Shown: positions 9,243 through 19,752 of the stretch, one piece after another
Layout of the letters: every line of letters starts with the position of its first letter
Position numbering within the stretch: the stretch's first letter is position 1
Translations under genes and position numbers: made by a program
Notes under the pieces: model-generated
Seen by the model: the letters and a program-made list of their open reading frames with translations, nothing else
What the model was told of the DNA's origin: nothing
The model's database searches: none
NCBI GenBank assembly: GCA_029959085.1
Contig: JARWIR010000018.1
Coordinates: 2,356,001 to 2,420,000, forward strand
Direction: 5' to 3'
DNA: 64,000 bases
DNA from: Nemophila menziesii
Taxonomy: Eukaryota > Streptophyta > Magnoliopsida > Boraginales > Hydrophyllaceae

Positions 9243-10140
9243 ATGGTAGGCCAAACAAGTTTTTCATCAATTGCTCCGCCAGTGTTTGATGGAGAAAACT
9301 ATCAAATCTGGGCAGTTCGTATGGAGACTTATTTGAGAGCTTTAGATCTTTGGGCTGTTGTGGAAGAAGACGTATAAATTCCTGTACTACAAGAAAGTCC
9401 AACCATTGCACAGATAAAATTTCATAATGAAAAGAAAGCAAAAAAGGCAAAAGAAAAAGCATGTCTATTTGCAGCAGTCTCGCAAAGTATCATGATACGT
9501 ATCATGACGCTTAAGACAGCAAAAGAGATTTGGGATTCTCTCAAGAAAGAATATGAAGTAAATGAGAGAATTCGTGGAATGCAAGTGTTAAATTTGATAC
9601 ATGATTTTGAATTACAAAAGATGAAGAAGGGTGAGTCCATCAAAGAATATTCTAATAGGTTTATGAACATTGCAAACTGAATCAGATTACTTGGTTCATC
9701 TCTTCCAGAATCAAGGATTGTTGAAAAAATTCTGGTAACTTTGCCAGAACAATTTGAAGCCACAATTACATCCTTCGAAAACACTAAGGATATGTCAAAA
9801 ATCACTCTTATTCGAATTGTTAAATTCTCTTCAAGCACAAGAGCAACGTAGAGCAATGAGATATGAGGGTGAACTTGAGGGAGCATTGACTGCAAAGTTT
9901 CAAGGTTCTGAAAATAAAAAAGGTTAAGAGGGAAGGCGTAATTATAATCCTTGTTCTCATTGTAAGAAGAAAGGGCACCCACCATTCAAGAGTTGGAGAA
10001 GGCCGGAAGCCTATTGTTCCAAATGCAATGAGATGGGACATGAAGCAGTTATATGCAAAACCTCAAAATGTTCAAAATGCAACAAGATGGGACATGATGC
10101 AATCATATGCAAAACAAAAAACCAACACTGTGATGCTAAT
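9243..10140 (+). pseudogene. gag: copia-1 gag remnant with zinc knuckles
   Basis: The frame opens at ATG 9243 with the copia Gag start pattern FDGENYQIWAVRMETYL. It is stopped by TAA at 9375-9377 and TGA near 9678, with at least one further shift before the zinc region. Conserved landmarks are TAKEIWDSLKKEY and the EQF-x-A-T-ITSFE segment. Two intact CX2CX4HX4C knuckles (CSKCNEMGHEAVIC and CSKCNKMGHDAIIC) follow a third damaged one in which the last Cys is replaced by Trp. The two intact knuckles are close tandem copies. The frame then runs into an unrelated atp6-like insert at 10141. Confidence 0.85.
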
Positions 10141-10266
10141 GCATTTTCTCTTTTTATTGGCATTACAATAGTGGGATTTCAAAGAAATGGGCTTCATTTT
10201 TTAAGCTTCTTATTACCCACAGGAGTCCTACTTCCATTAGCACCTTTTTTAGTACTCCTTGAATTG
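10141..10266 (+). pseudogene. atp6: Mitochondrial atp6-like fragment inserted in copia-1 gag
   Basis: In one open frame this stretch encodes FSLFIGITIVGFQ, then GLHFLSFLLP, then LPLAPFLVLLEL. That is a hydrophobic segment I recognise as the conserved middle of plant mitochondrial ATP synthase subunit a (atp6), about 40 residues. It replaces the expected link between zinc knuckles and protease of copia Gag; copia homology ends near GATGCTAATG and resumes near 10376. The next 109 bp are also foreign but unassigned. This looks like a nuclear mitochondrial insertion or repair filler. It carries no start codon or function here. Confidence 0.8.
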
Positions 10267-10375
10267 AAGATGCATCCCGGTCGAACACAATCCGTAGAAT
10301 GAAAAGTTGATGTTGGTACTACAGGGCTAAAATCTATGTCCTATGGCCCAATCTATGTCCTACGGCTGCCACAAA
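10267..10375 (+). other. Unassigned filler next to the atp6-like fragment
   Basis: About 109 bp that match neither copia nor anything I recognise. It contains an imperfect duplication, AATCTATGTCCTATGGC followed by AATCTATGTCCTACGGC. It could be further organelle DNA or repair-synthesised filler. Confidence 0.4.
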
Positions 10376-11945
10376 ATTGCTGATGAAGATGAAGAGGATC
10401 AATTATTTGTCACAAAATGTTTTTCAAGCATTGAATCAAAAGAAGCTTGGCTCATTGATAGTGGTTGTACTAACCACATGACATATGACAAAGAGTTGTT
10501 TAAAGAATTAAGGAGCACCAACACATTAAAAGTTTGAATTGGTAATGGAGATTACATAGATGTCAAAGGAAAAGGTACAATTCCAATTTCTAATTTCTTT
10601 GGCACAAAGTATATTTCTGATTTGTTGTATGTTTCTGAAATCAACCAAAACTTGTTGAGTGTCGGACAATTAATTGAAAAGGGTTATAAGGTTGTGTTTG
10701 ATGATAAATGTTGTTTGATTAAAGATGCTTTTGGAAAGGACATGTTTTCAATAAAAATGAAAGGAAACAGTTTTGTTCTCGATCCGCAAAAAAAAGGAAC
10801 ATAGTGCTTTTGTTGTCAAGGAGAATGTTACAGAATTATGGCACAAAAGGCTTGGTCATTATCATCATCAATGAATTCTCCAGATGAAATCCAAAATGAT
10901 GAAAATGATCTCCCAGAACTTGATGACTACATCGCTGGTTGTAAAGCATGTCAGTTTGGAAAACAAAGCAAGAAACCATTTCCAAAAGTACAAAGGCGAG
11001 CATCAAAGAAATTGCAACTAATTTATACCGATACAGCAGGACCTCAAAGAACGCCTTCTCTGATTGGTAGTCTTTATTATGCTATATTTATTGATGATTT
11101 AACTCGTATGTGTTGGATCTATTTTTTGAATCACAAGTCAGAAGTGGGGGAAGTGTTTTTCAAATTTAAATCCAGAGTTGAAAATGGGAGTGGTTGCAAA
11201 ATTCAAATAATCAGATCTGACAATGGAAAAGAGTACATGCGAATCATTTGATGAGTTCTGTGAGGAAGCTGGTATTCAACACCAATTGACTACTTCACAC
11301 AGTCCTCAACAAAATGGAGTAAGTGAAAGGAGAAACATGTTTATATTGGAGATGACACATTGTATGCTACATGAGAAAAATCTTCCAAAACATTTTTGGG
11401 CAGAAGCCGCGAACACTGCAGTATTTTCGCAAAATCGGCTTCTCACAAGGGCAGTGATTGATAAAACACTTTTTGAAGCATGGTATGGCTATAAACCATC
11501 TCTAAAATTTCTTAAGGTATTTGGATGTTTGTGTTTTTCTTATGTTCCTCAAGTTAAAAGGGACAAGCTAGACAAAAGAGCACTTCCTGGGATCTTCATT
11601 GGTTATAGTTCAGTTTCAAAAGCTTATAAAAAATTTCAACCACAAACTGAAAAAATTGTTATAAGCAGAGATGTGAACTTTATGGAGGAAGAAGAATGGA
11701 ATTGGAATAGTGAAGATAACATTATGTCAAAAGTGTCAAATACCAAGTTTCAAGAACAAATCATGGATGATCAGGAAAATGAAATAATTGATGATATTCC
11801 TATAAGAGGCACAAGGTTACTTTCTGAAATTTATCAATGTTGCAACATTGCTGTATGTGAACCTGGAAATTATGAAGAAGCCAAGACAAATGAAAATTGG
11901 CTAGCCGCAATGAAGGAGGAGTTGTTCATGATTGAAAAAAAATAA
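10376..11945 (+). pseudogene. pol: copia-1 protease and integrase (frameshifted)
   Basis: The retropepsin site AWLIDSGCTNHMTYD (Asp about 10456) begins the pol part. A stop follows at 10535, then the pre-integrase region in pieces. A shift near 10800-10910 scrambles the usual zinc domain, where the GCKACQFGKQ end is left at about 10937. The integrase core has Asp in IYTDTAGPQ, Asp in IRSDNGKEY (about 11216) and Glu in QNGVSERRN (about 11320). A frameshift at about 11223-11250 lies between the second and third catalytic residues. The C-terminal part includes FGCLCFSYVPQ and LPGIFIGYSSVSKAYK, typical of copia integrase. Not functional as read. Confidence 0.85.
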
Positions 11946-13386
11946 AACATGGGAGTTGGTAGATAAACCTCAAGATAGTAAGGTCATTGGGGTTAAATGG
12001 GTTTTCAAGACCAAACTCAATGCCGATGGATCAATCAACAAGCATAAAGCTAGGCTTGTGGTTAAAGGGTATGCACAGATATTTGGTGTGGACTATTCTG
12101 ACACCTTTGCCCCAGTTGCTAGACTTGACACCATCAGGATGTTGCTTGCTATTGCTGCACAAATGAATTGGAAACTATATCATTTAGATGTCAAGTCGGC
12201 TTTTTTGAATGGTATTCTGCAGGAGGAGATTTATGTAGAACAACCAGAAGGATTTGTAAAAGATGGAGAAGAAGATAAGGTCTATCTTCTCAAAAAGGCA
12301 CTTTATGGGTTAAAACAAGCCCCGAGAGCATGGTACAGTAGAATTGATGAACACTTGCTCAGTTTGGGTTTTTCTAAAAGTCCTTCAGAATCAACATTAT
12401 ATGTCAAGAAAGATGAAGTGGGGATTCTTATAATCTCGTTATATGTGGATGATCTTCTTGTCACTGGAAATAACACAAGTCTTGTGGAGAATTTCAAGAA
12501 AGAAATAATGAAAGCATTTGAGATGACAGACTTTGGGTTGATGAGCTTCTTTCTCGGAATGGAAATAAAACAAGGTGAATATGAAGTTTTTATTTGTCAA
12601 AAGAAATATGCAAAGGAGATTCTAAAGAAGTTTAGTCTTGAAGAATGCAAAGAAATGAACACTCCCATGAACCAAAAGAAGAAACTTTGCAAAGAGGATG
12701 GAGCGGAAAAGATAGATGAAATATACTATAGGAGTCTAATTGGTTGTTTAATGTAACTAACAGCCACTCAACCTGACATTTTAAATGCAGTGAGTATTTT
12801 ATCTCGATTCATGCATTGTCCAAGTGAAATGCATCTAAAAGCTGCAAAAAGAGTAATTCGCTATGTAAAAGGAACTTGTGATTTTGGAATTAAATTCACA
12901 AAAGGAAAAACCTTCACACTGGTTGGTTACTCAGATAGTGATTGGGGAGGATGTTTTGATGATATGAAGAGCACATCAGGATATTGTTTCACTTTCAGTT
13001 CAGCTGTTTTCTGTTGGGGCTCGAAGAAACAAGATACAGTTGCTCAATCAACTGCAGAAGTAGAGTTTGTGGCTGCAACTTCCGCTGTGAATCAAGCTTT
13101 ATGGTTGAGAAAAATATTGTTTGATCTTCATTTTGAGCAAAAAGAAGAGACAAAAATATTTGTTGATAATGAGGCTGCCATTGATATCTCTCACATTCCG
13201 GTGTTCCATGGAAAAACTAAGCATTTCAACATAAAGTTGTTTTTCTTAATAGATGTGCAAAAGGATGGAGATGTTGTTCTTCTCTACTGCAACACTGACA
13301 ATCAAATTGCAGATATCTTTACCAAGCGATTGCCTGTCACAAAGTTTGAGTTTCTACGCAGTAAGCTTAGAGTTTGCAGTTCCTAA
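11932..13386 (+). pseudogene. pol: copia-1 reverse transcriptase and RNase H
   Basis: The RT opens with TWELVDKPQ and IGVKWVFKTKLN. It has LDVKSAFLNGILQEEIYVEQPEGF and the catalytic YVDD at 12442-12453, and is open to a TAA at 12754-12756 inside the SLIGCLM-x-LTATQPDI stretch. RNase H follows from 12790 (GYSDSDWGG, STAEVEFVAA, FVDNEAAI) and ends at 13386 with the usual KLRVCSS-type tail. Catalytic residues are present in both domains, so only one nonsense codon separates them. A 1-frame step links it to the integrase part. Confidence 0.9.
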
Positions 13387-13594
13387 AACAAGGAGGAGTG
13401 TAGAAATAAGTGTTTAGGACTGCTATTGTGATTTTACTTATATTATGTATGTAGTTTAAATATTCAAATTATATAGCCGTTAGCAGTTATTAGATTGGCA
13501 GTTACATCGAGGTTTTATAAATACTGATGTATGCAGTAACATTCAATTCATCAGATCAATAAATATTGTTTTCTTATAATTCTATATTACAACA
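13387..13594 (+). repeat. copia-1 polypurine tract and 3' LTR
   Basis: AACAAGGAGGAG (about 13387-13398) is the purine tract next to the LTR at 13399-13594. The LTR begins TGTAGAAATAAG, against TGTTGAAATAAG in the 5' copy. Confidence 0.9.
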
Positions 13595-14410
13595 ACCTGT
13601 AGAGGAAGACAAGAAGCACGAAGTTGGAGAGTAACAAACTTCTCTTCTACATCTCACCTTCTCTATATTTAGGGTAATTAGATATAGATTTGTGGCTTCA
13701 CTATATTCCTAAACTTTTATTTTGTATGTTTTACTTTTAATTGTTGGGTTATTATTTTGTCTTAAATTCCATATACTATTTGTTATTTTAATTGATTTGA
13801 TTTTGGCGTATATTGTTATTGTGTGCTTTGACTTATTGTTTTCAGCCATAGATTTGGCCAATCTTAGGACTATCCTTAGTAGTTATTGTCAACACCACAT
13901 AATATTTTAGTAGTGACCCTACCTAAATAGCCATAAAGGTTTGATTTAACCACCAACATTACTCAAGGTTTCTTTACCCAAGATCCCTGGTAGTGGAGAC
14001 GTTGCTCCTAAGTTCACCTTGACAGGGGTTAGGTAAAATTTAGAATCCCGGTTAATATATAATGCTCAGTTCACTCTTAAGGTTGGAATAACAACTTAGT
14101 AAGATAGACTCATAGTGACCCTAATTTATCCGACTTACATTCATATTTATTTATATGCATTCTTATTTATTTATTCATATCAGATATTTGATTCACCTTA
14201 TTATAGTTTTATCTCAACATCTAATTCATCTACGCTTATTAAATACAAGTATATCTAACAGATTATATCCCTATGAACGAACTTTTCTTATCAACTAAAC
14301 TTGCAAAATTTTTGTAATACTTGCAGTGAGTTTCTCGTGGTAGACAAGGTTGTGTGTCCTTTATTATTATCTTATATATCTGTCTATTTATCCCACCTTT
14401 GCCCCCACCA
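13595..14410 (+). repeat. 3' part of an M-family gypsy LTR
   Basis: CCTGTAGAGGAAGACAAG... through to CCCCCACCA is colinear with 59793-60610 and with the K LTRs (42491-43271). It keeps the GAATCCCGG block, the ATCTAACAGAT and GAACGAACTT landmarks and the LTR end. The following CCTGATAACTTG is LINE sequence rather than a primer site, so this is probably the 3' LTR of an element inserted in the LINE. Its 5' part was lost when copia-1 or a deletion joined it to Athila-1. Confidence 0.8.
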
Positions 14411-14808
14411 CCTGATAACTTGAAGAGGAAGGTGGCGCCGCTTGGAGGTGTGATTCTGTCGACAGTGAAGAAGGTGTGTTTAGAGGATGTTAACGATCTT
14501 GGCAGAAGAATTTTTTAAGCAAGGAACTTCATGGATGAGCTTCTTGCAAGCTATGGCGAGATTAAGACCAATTTAACGAATACGAGTACGCGGATGTGTG
14601 TGGTCCTAATGAGGTGATTGATATGGGTGTGGATGAGAGGAAATATTATAACTGTAGTGCGCCTGACTGTGATGGTCACTTGAGAGGAGACGACAATTTT
14701 GACTATTATACTGAGGAGGATACGAGTACCCAGGTTGTGCATGTGAAGAAAAATATCAACCAAAAACAAATCGAGGGTAGTGGCCAGCCCGGGGTGAAAG
14801 CGACGATA
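14411..14808 (+). pseudogene. LINE ORF1 C-terminal remnant
   Basis: Weak coding signal: short frames with PLGGVILSTVKKVCLEDV and CGPNEVIDMGVDERKYYNC. Position before the ORF2 start and the style of the tail fit the end of a plant L1 ORF1, but no intact zinc knuckle or RNA-binding motif can be seen. Assignment rests mainly on context. Confidence 0.4.
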
Positions 14809-15890
14809 ATATCATGGTATGAAACTGTCAAGGGGTTAGGGAACCTATGACAAGAAAAATAATCAAGTCCCTTAATTAAATGTTTAAAATATTGTTTTAT
14901 TGTCTTTTGGAATCTAGACTAAGAAGTAATAATGTGAAGTCTTGTGGTTTTTTGATTCCTCTAAATAATTATTTTGTGGTGAACCCCAGAGGAAGAGCTC
15001 ATAGGTCGGGGGCATCACGATCGCATGGAAGGACTGATTCAAAGTCAATATTATCATGTCTTGTTCTAATTATATTATTTGTAATTTGTCGGAATCAAAA
15101 TAAATTTCTTGGAATCTTATTGTTATACACACTCCTAATAACCCTAACGAATGAGAGAAATTTTCTAAATGACATATCTAAAGGGAAAGACAAGAATCAG
15201 GAACCGGCTCTTATTATTGGGGATTTAAATGATATCTAAATCATCGTATAAACAAGGTAAGACAACTCTTAATCTTGAGAGGATGTTAAGATTTAATGAG
15301 ATCATTAACAGGAATAATCTTATTGATATCCCTACTAAGGGTTGCCACTTCACTTGGACTAGTAAGCGTAAAGGAGATGAGAATGTTAAATAGAGACTTG
15401 ATAGAGGCCTTGCACCGGTTGATTGGTATAATCTTTTTTCGGGATACAACTATTAAAGTCCCTCCGGCTATTGGTTCGGATCACTAGTCGCTTATCGCTC
15501 AAAAATCTTATAGCTCCAAGAGTTGTACGAAACACTTTATATTTGAATCTCGTTGGTTTGATAGCCTCCATTGTAGATATTTAGTTAAAGAAGCATGGAG
15601 TGAGAGTAGAAATATAGATAATATCCAAAAATTTCTTGATGAGAGAGATGCTACGTGCCTAGTGATCACGGGTTGGAGCCGTGAAACTTTATGTACCTTA
15701 TTAAAGATTATCAAAAAGTGCTCGAAAATATTAAAAATAGTGAACCAAGTGAGGAAAACAATGAAATTGAGGTTAGGATTAGAGACGAGATCGATGCGCT
15801 TTGGAAATAAGAGGAAGCTTTTTGGGCCAACAAAACTTGCGACCTATGGATAAAAAAAAGGTGACAAGAACACAAAATATGTTTTGCTCG
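14809..15890 (+). pseudogene. LINE ORF2 endonuclease (broken)
   Basis: ORF2 begins near 14809 with a decayed W-NCQG-x-G-style start. It continues as LESRLRSNNVKSCGF and FVVNPRGRA, then NERNFLNDIS and PALIIGDLNDI, the GDFN-type core of the L1 apurinic-like endonuclease. Later segments correspond to the CHFTWTSKRKGDE and LDRGLA stretch and the final GSDHSPLI-like histidine motif, in several frames with stops at 15237, 15390 and beyond. The enzyme would nick target DNA; this copy cannot. Confidence 0.75.
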
Positions 15891-17480
15891 CACCGCCATG
15901 CGAAGAAATTTTAAACTGTATTACGGATTTGAGGGACTCGACAGGAAAATGGTGCGATAAGTCGAATCAGATAAAGAATATTGTCCAAGATTATTTTACT
16001 AATATATTAAAAAACAATGATACGAGTGGCACGAAAGAAGTGGCCAATTGTGTGCCTCATAAAATCTATGATGAAATGAATACACTCCTCATAAAGATCC
16101 CAGATGTGGAAGAGATTAAGTCAGCAATGTTTTCTATGTCAAGTACAAAAGATCCTGGTCCGGATGGGCTACTGGACAACTTTTAGACGTCTGTAAAATG
16201 GTAACTAACTATTTAAGTATAATACGCCCCTTGATAATATTAACAATTCCCTCATTACAATAGTCCCCAAAGGAACTACACAAGGATCAATGAGGGACTA
16301 CATGCCTATATCATGTATTAACTTCAGTTATAAGATTATCGCAAAGATTATGGCAACAAGGTTACAGCCGTTCATGGACAAAATCGTTTCTCTGACTCAA
16401 TCAACGTGCACCAAAGGAAGGAGCATACAAGATAATATTTTGATTGCGCAAGAAGTTGCTTTCTTTCTAAAAAATAAAAGAAGGTCAAATAAAAATTATG
16501 GAGCCGTAAAAATAGACATGGAAAAAACATACGATCAAGTGAATTAGAAATTTCTCATGGAGATCCTCCGGAAGCTTGGAATCTTAGATAAATTGAGAGA
16601 CCCTATTTATAATTGCATATCCACCGTAGCATATCAGAAAAAAGTCAAAAGAGAGAGACTTAAAAAGTTTATACCAAAGAAAGGGATTCGATAAGGAGAT
16701 CCTCTCTCCCCACTCTTATCCTCTATGGTCACTAAAGGGCTTATCGGGGTGATTAATTATGAATGCCAAGAAGGTAACATTAAAGGCATTTCTCTTGCTA
16801 GAGCAGCTCCCAGACATACACATCTTTTATTTGCGGATGACGCTCTATTCTTCATAGAGGCTAATGATACAAGAATTGAAGCATTTAGAGGTAGTCTATC
16901 TAAATACTGCCAAGTGTCGGGCTAAAGAATTAATTTCGATAAGTCAGCAATTATGTTTAGTAATATTTTCTCGAAGGAAAAAGTAATGGCTATATCAAAT
17001 CTACTTAATATTAATCCCACAGAATCTATGGGTAAATATCTAGGCATTCCTTTGACACTCAGGAGATCCAAGATCACTAATTTAGCCTATATCAAAGATA
17101 AACTCATTAGTAAATCAGCAAGCTGGGTCGCAAAACTATTATCTGACAGAGGCAAAGAAATCCTTATCAGAGCGGTAATGCAATCTCTACAGAACTATGC
17201 TATGTCTATCTTTGAATTCCCAAACACACTTTGTAAAAAACTTAGCAGCCAGGTTGTGAATTTTCGGTTGAATTTAGGTAACAAGAAAAGAATTCATTGG
17301 GTGGTTTGGAAGAAAATTGTGAAAAGCAAGAAAATGGGCAGAATTAGATTCAGTGATTTTCTAAAGATAAACCTTGTGCTTCTTGGCAGCCAAGCTTGGA
17401 GACTTCTCCATAATCCAGATTCTTTAGTCGCAAGAGTCTTGAAGGGCATTTACTTCCCAAACAATGATATGTGAAATGCT
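15884..17480 (+). pseudogene. LINE ORF2 reverse transcriptase (broken)
   Basis: Recognisable L1 RT blocks in order: DPGPDGL (about 16158), RDYMPISCINFSYKIIAKI (16293 on), GRSIQDNILIAQE, DMEKTYDQVN, GDPLSPLL (near 16698) and the catalytic FADDALFF (about 16830). These are followed by the thumb-like GKYLGIPLTLRRSK and SDRGKEILIRAV. Stops interrupt at 16185, 16545, 16692 and 16923. All key aspartates are still visible, so the decay is by scattered stops rather than by large deletions. Confidence 0.88.
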
Positions 17481-17814
17481 AAACTTAAAAACAAACACTC
17501 ATGGAGTTGGGGAAGCATCTATAACAGACTTAAATTACTCAAAGATAAATAAATCTGGAAAATTGGAAATGGCCTTGAAGTTAATATCTGGGATGACATT
17601 TGGATCAACAAAGGATATAGGCTGGATAAACCTCAACATTGTACACTCAACAAGGTTGTAGAATGCTTCAACCAGAATATGCCTAACTGGAACTTTGATA
17701 TCTTAGGAAATTTTGCACAAGTAGAGACATAAAAGACATCAGGAGAATCCCGATTCTTCAACTAGAAAAAGATGATATGATCATCTGGTTTGACACGAAG
17801 GATAGCAAGTACAC
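17481..17814 (+). pseudogene. LINE ORF2 C-terminal remnant, cut by LTR
   Basis: Frame pieces such as SWGSIYNRLK and WKIGNG...NIWDDIWI, and the segment IRRIPIL...DDMIIWFDTKDSKYT, match the typical region after plant L1 RT. The Athila-2 LTR starts at 17815; the 5 bp before it are TACAC. Confidence 0.7.
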
Positions 17815-18755
17815 TGATGTCTCCCCATTTGTGATGATTTAATATTAGTTGGAGACATCATTTTAGGTGTATTTATTAGGTTATATGTTGATTTCCCTAT
17901 ATTTAAGTGCACTTTCCTATTTCTTGTCTTGATTTAATTATTTATTATTTTTAGAGCATATTAGGTTTAATTTGTTTATTTAGTGTGAAGCTTTAAAGAT
18001 ATAGATAGGAATTAATTAGATGTCAAATCAACTTTAAGAAATAATGGAAAGAAGATATGCATGGAAATTGGAGATAAAGGAAGGAAAGGATAAGTATGAA
18101 AAGATAAAGTTGTCAAATAAATCTGAATTCTAGCAGCTACGAACATAAAAGTGATCATAACTCAAGATTGGCTAGGAATTTGGAAGAATAGTCTGAATCA
18201 AAGTTATAGAGCTTTCTGAGATGATTAGTTTCGACATATGCAACGCATCAAACAGAGTTGAAACAAAGACGTTATGACCAAAATAAAACAGCGGCAGATT
18301 ATTACATTTTCTATATTTTAGGGTTACGAATTTGAGTTGTGCTAGGAGTCCAAGTTACTTGTCTTCCACTCCAAGAAAATGTTTTAGGGTTTCCTATACC
18401 CTATAAATACACTATCTTATCAAAAGAAACATATCCCTGGCAAACCTTAAGGCAGGAAGAAGCTTACAACAAAAGGAGAGAAGGCTGGAAGGAGTTGAGC
18501 ATTAAAACATGTCTTCACAAGCCTCCAAATTTGTAATTGTTTTATTTTCTTTCTCTAGTATGAATTGAATTATTTTAGCTTGATATTTAGCACATATGTA
18601 TGAACCCTAGTTCTTGTTTTAAATCTATATAATTTGGGATACCATCATATTTTATTTGAATTCATGTTTAATTCTCTGATTATGTGCTTTGATTTATTGT
18701 TTGTTTTCCTTGCGAATGAATGCGTATAAGATTACCTTAATAGTATTTAGATGGT
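17815..18755 (+). repeat. Athila-2 5' LTR, 3' part deleted
   Basis: Starts TGATGTCTCCCCATTTGTGATG and follows the 38396 LTR to about TTAGATGGT, where it breaks off. Contains a promoter region with CTATAAATAC near 18400. The missing part includes the LTR end, primer site and gag start. Confidence 0.8.
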
Positions 18756-18763
18756 CGACGTAC

Positions 18764-18787
18764 TGTGTAGCAAGAAATCATTCATGG
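18764..18787 (+). repeat. 24-bp copied filler at the LTR-gag deletion joint
   Basis: The 24 bp starting TGTGTAGCAAGAAATC are an exact copy of 19335-19358 in the zinc-knuckle coding part of the same gag. The copy sits between the truncated LTR and the middle of gag, where it makes no coding sense. Confidence 0.8.
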
Positions 18788-19750
18788 AATAGATGTACTG
18801 TGTTATGTTCCAATTCTTCTTGACCGGTAGTGCAAGCGATTGGTATGATTCCCAACACCCCGATGTAATTCCAGATTGGGATAAATTAAAAGCCATATTC
18901 CTAGATCGATTCTATCCGGTTAGTAAACGCTTAAAAGATATGTCGGAGTTTGAAAAATTTATGCAAGAAGAAGGGGAAAGTGTTGGTGAAGCATGGTTAC
19001 GTTTTAACGAAAAGAAAGTGAGGTGTCCATTCCATGTCTCCTCGCCCGAATATCATTTATCCATGTTCTATGGAGGACTCAACAGTGAGTCCAAGGCAGA
19101 AGCAAATATATTAGGAGATGGAATTTTCGTGTTATTAGATCCTGAAGAAGCCCATACTATTATGGAAAGAGTTCTTAATACCGAGAGAAGTTGGCCGTTT
19201 GAATCTCAAAAAGAAGAATATACCTAAGAATCTCTAAGGATCAAAGAATTAAACCAACAACCCAAGGAAATACAAGGGAACGCACGTTCAATAGCTCAGG
19301 TAAATCTAGTAAACACCTTACCTTCATTCCTGGTTGTGTAGCAAGAAATCATTCATGGGAGAGTTGTATGAATAATCCAAATTTGATTTCCTTCGTATCT
19401 CATCAAAGAAACCATTACTCGAATGGTTATCATCAATCTCAAGGACATCAAGCTAATTATTGTTCCCCACAGAATCAGAATTGGGTCGGAAACCAAGTTA
19501 CTTATTATCAAACTTGACCTCAATCTTATTATCAACCACAACCTATCTATCAAGATGTGCCAACTCATGAAGAAAATTATCAATAACCACCTCAATATTC
19601 AATAAAACAAGCTACACAAGAAAAACCTTCGAGTTTGGATTCAAGCATAATGGAAATTTTGAGATTAATTGAAGAAAACATAAACATAAGTCTAACGAAG
19701 ATGCCAAACCCAATCAAAGGTAATTAAAAATCTCGAGCATACCCTTTCAC
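18788..19750 (+). pseudogene. gag: Athila-2 gag remnant
   Basis: The capsid domain starts mid-way at LTGSASDWYDSQHPD and runs through FLDRFYP, GEAWLRF and MFYGGL to HTIMERVL, open from 18793 to 19227. After a TAA, short frames give a zinc knuckle-like C-VARNHSWESC-MNN segment (about 19339) and an Asn/Gln/Tyr-rich tail, as in Athila-1. The N-terminal third is deleted. The protein is clearly a divergent relative of the Athila-1 and N Gags. Confidence 0.8.
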
Positions 19751-19752
19751 AT

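Larger units (their letters stand above)
9003..13594 (+). mobile_element. copia-1: complete but inactive Ty1/copia retrotransposon
   Basis: The two LTRs are each 196 bp (9003-9198 and 13399-13594), starting TG and ending ACAACA. They flank an initiator-tRNA-Met primer site, gag, protease, integrase, RT and RNase H in copia order, and a purine-rich tract. About nine LTR differences (roughly 4-5%) indicate an older insertion. There is no target-site duplication: left flank TGTTG, right flank ACCTG. The left flank belongs to Athila-1 ORF3 and the right flank to an M-family LTR, which suggests recombination between copies or a later deletion. Confidence 0.93.
14411..17814 (+). mobile_element. L1-type LINE, heavily decayed
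   Basis: A non-LTR retrotransposon lies between two gypsy LTRs. ORF1 remnants occupy 14411-14808, then ORF2 endonuclease (14809-15890), reverse transcriptase (15884-17480) and a C-terminal remnant that reaches WFDTKDSKYT before an Athila-2 LTR interrupts it at 17815. Many stops and shifts are present. No poly-A tail is seen because the 3' end is cut off. Confidence 0.88.

Noticed and set aside
10241..10320. Second mitochondrial gene (cox2-like MHPGRTQ) after the atp6 fragment
   Set aside because: Only a few residues resemble cox2 and the nucleotide context does not; too weak to call.
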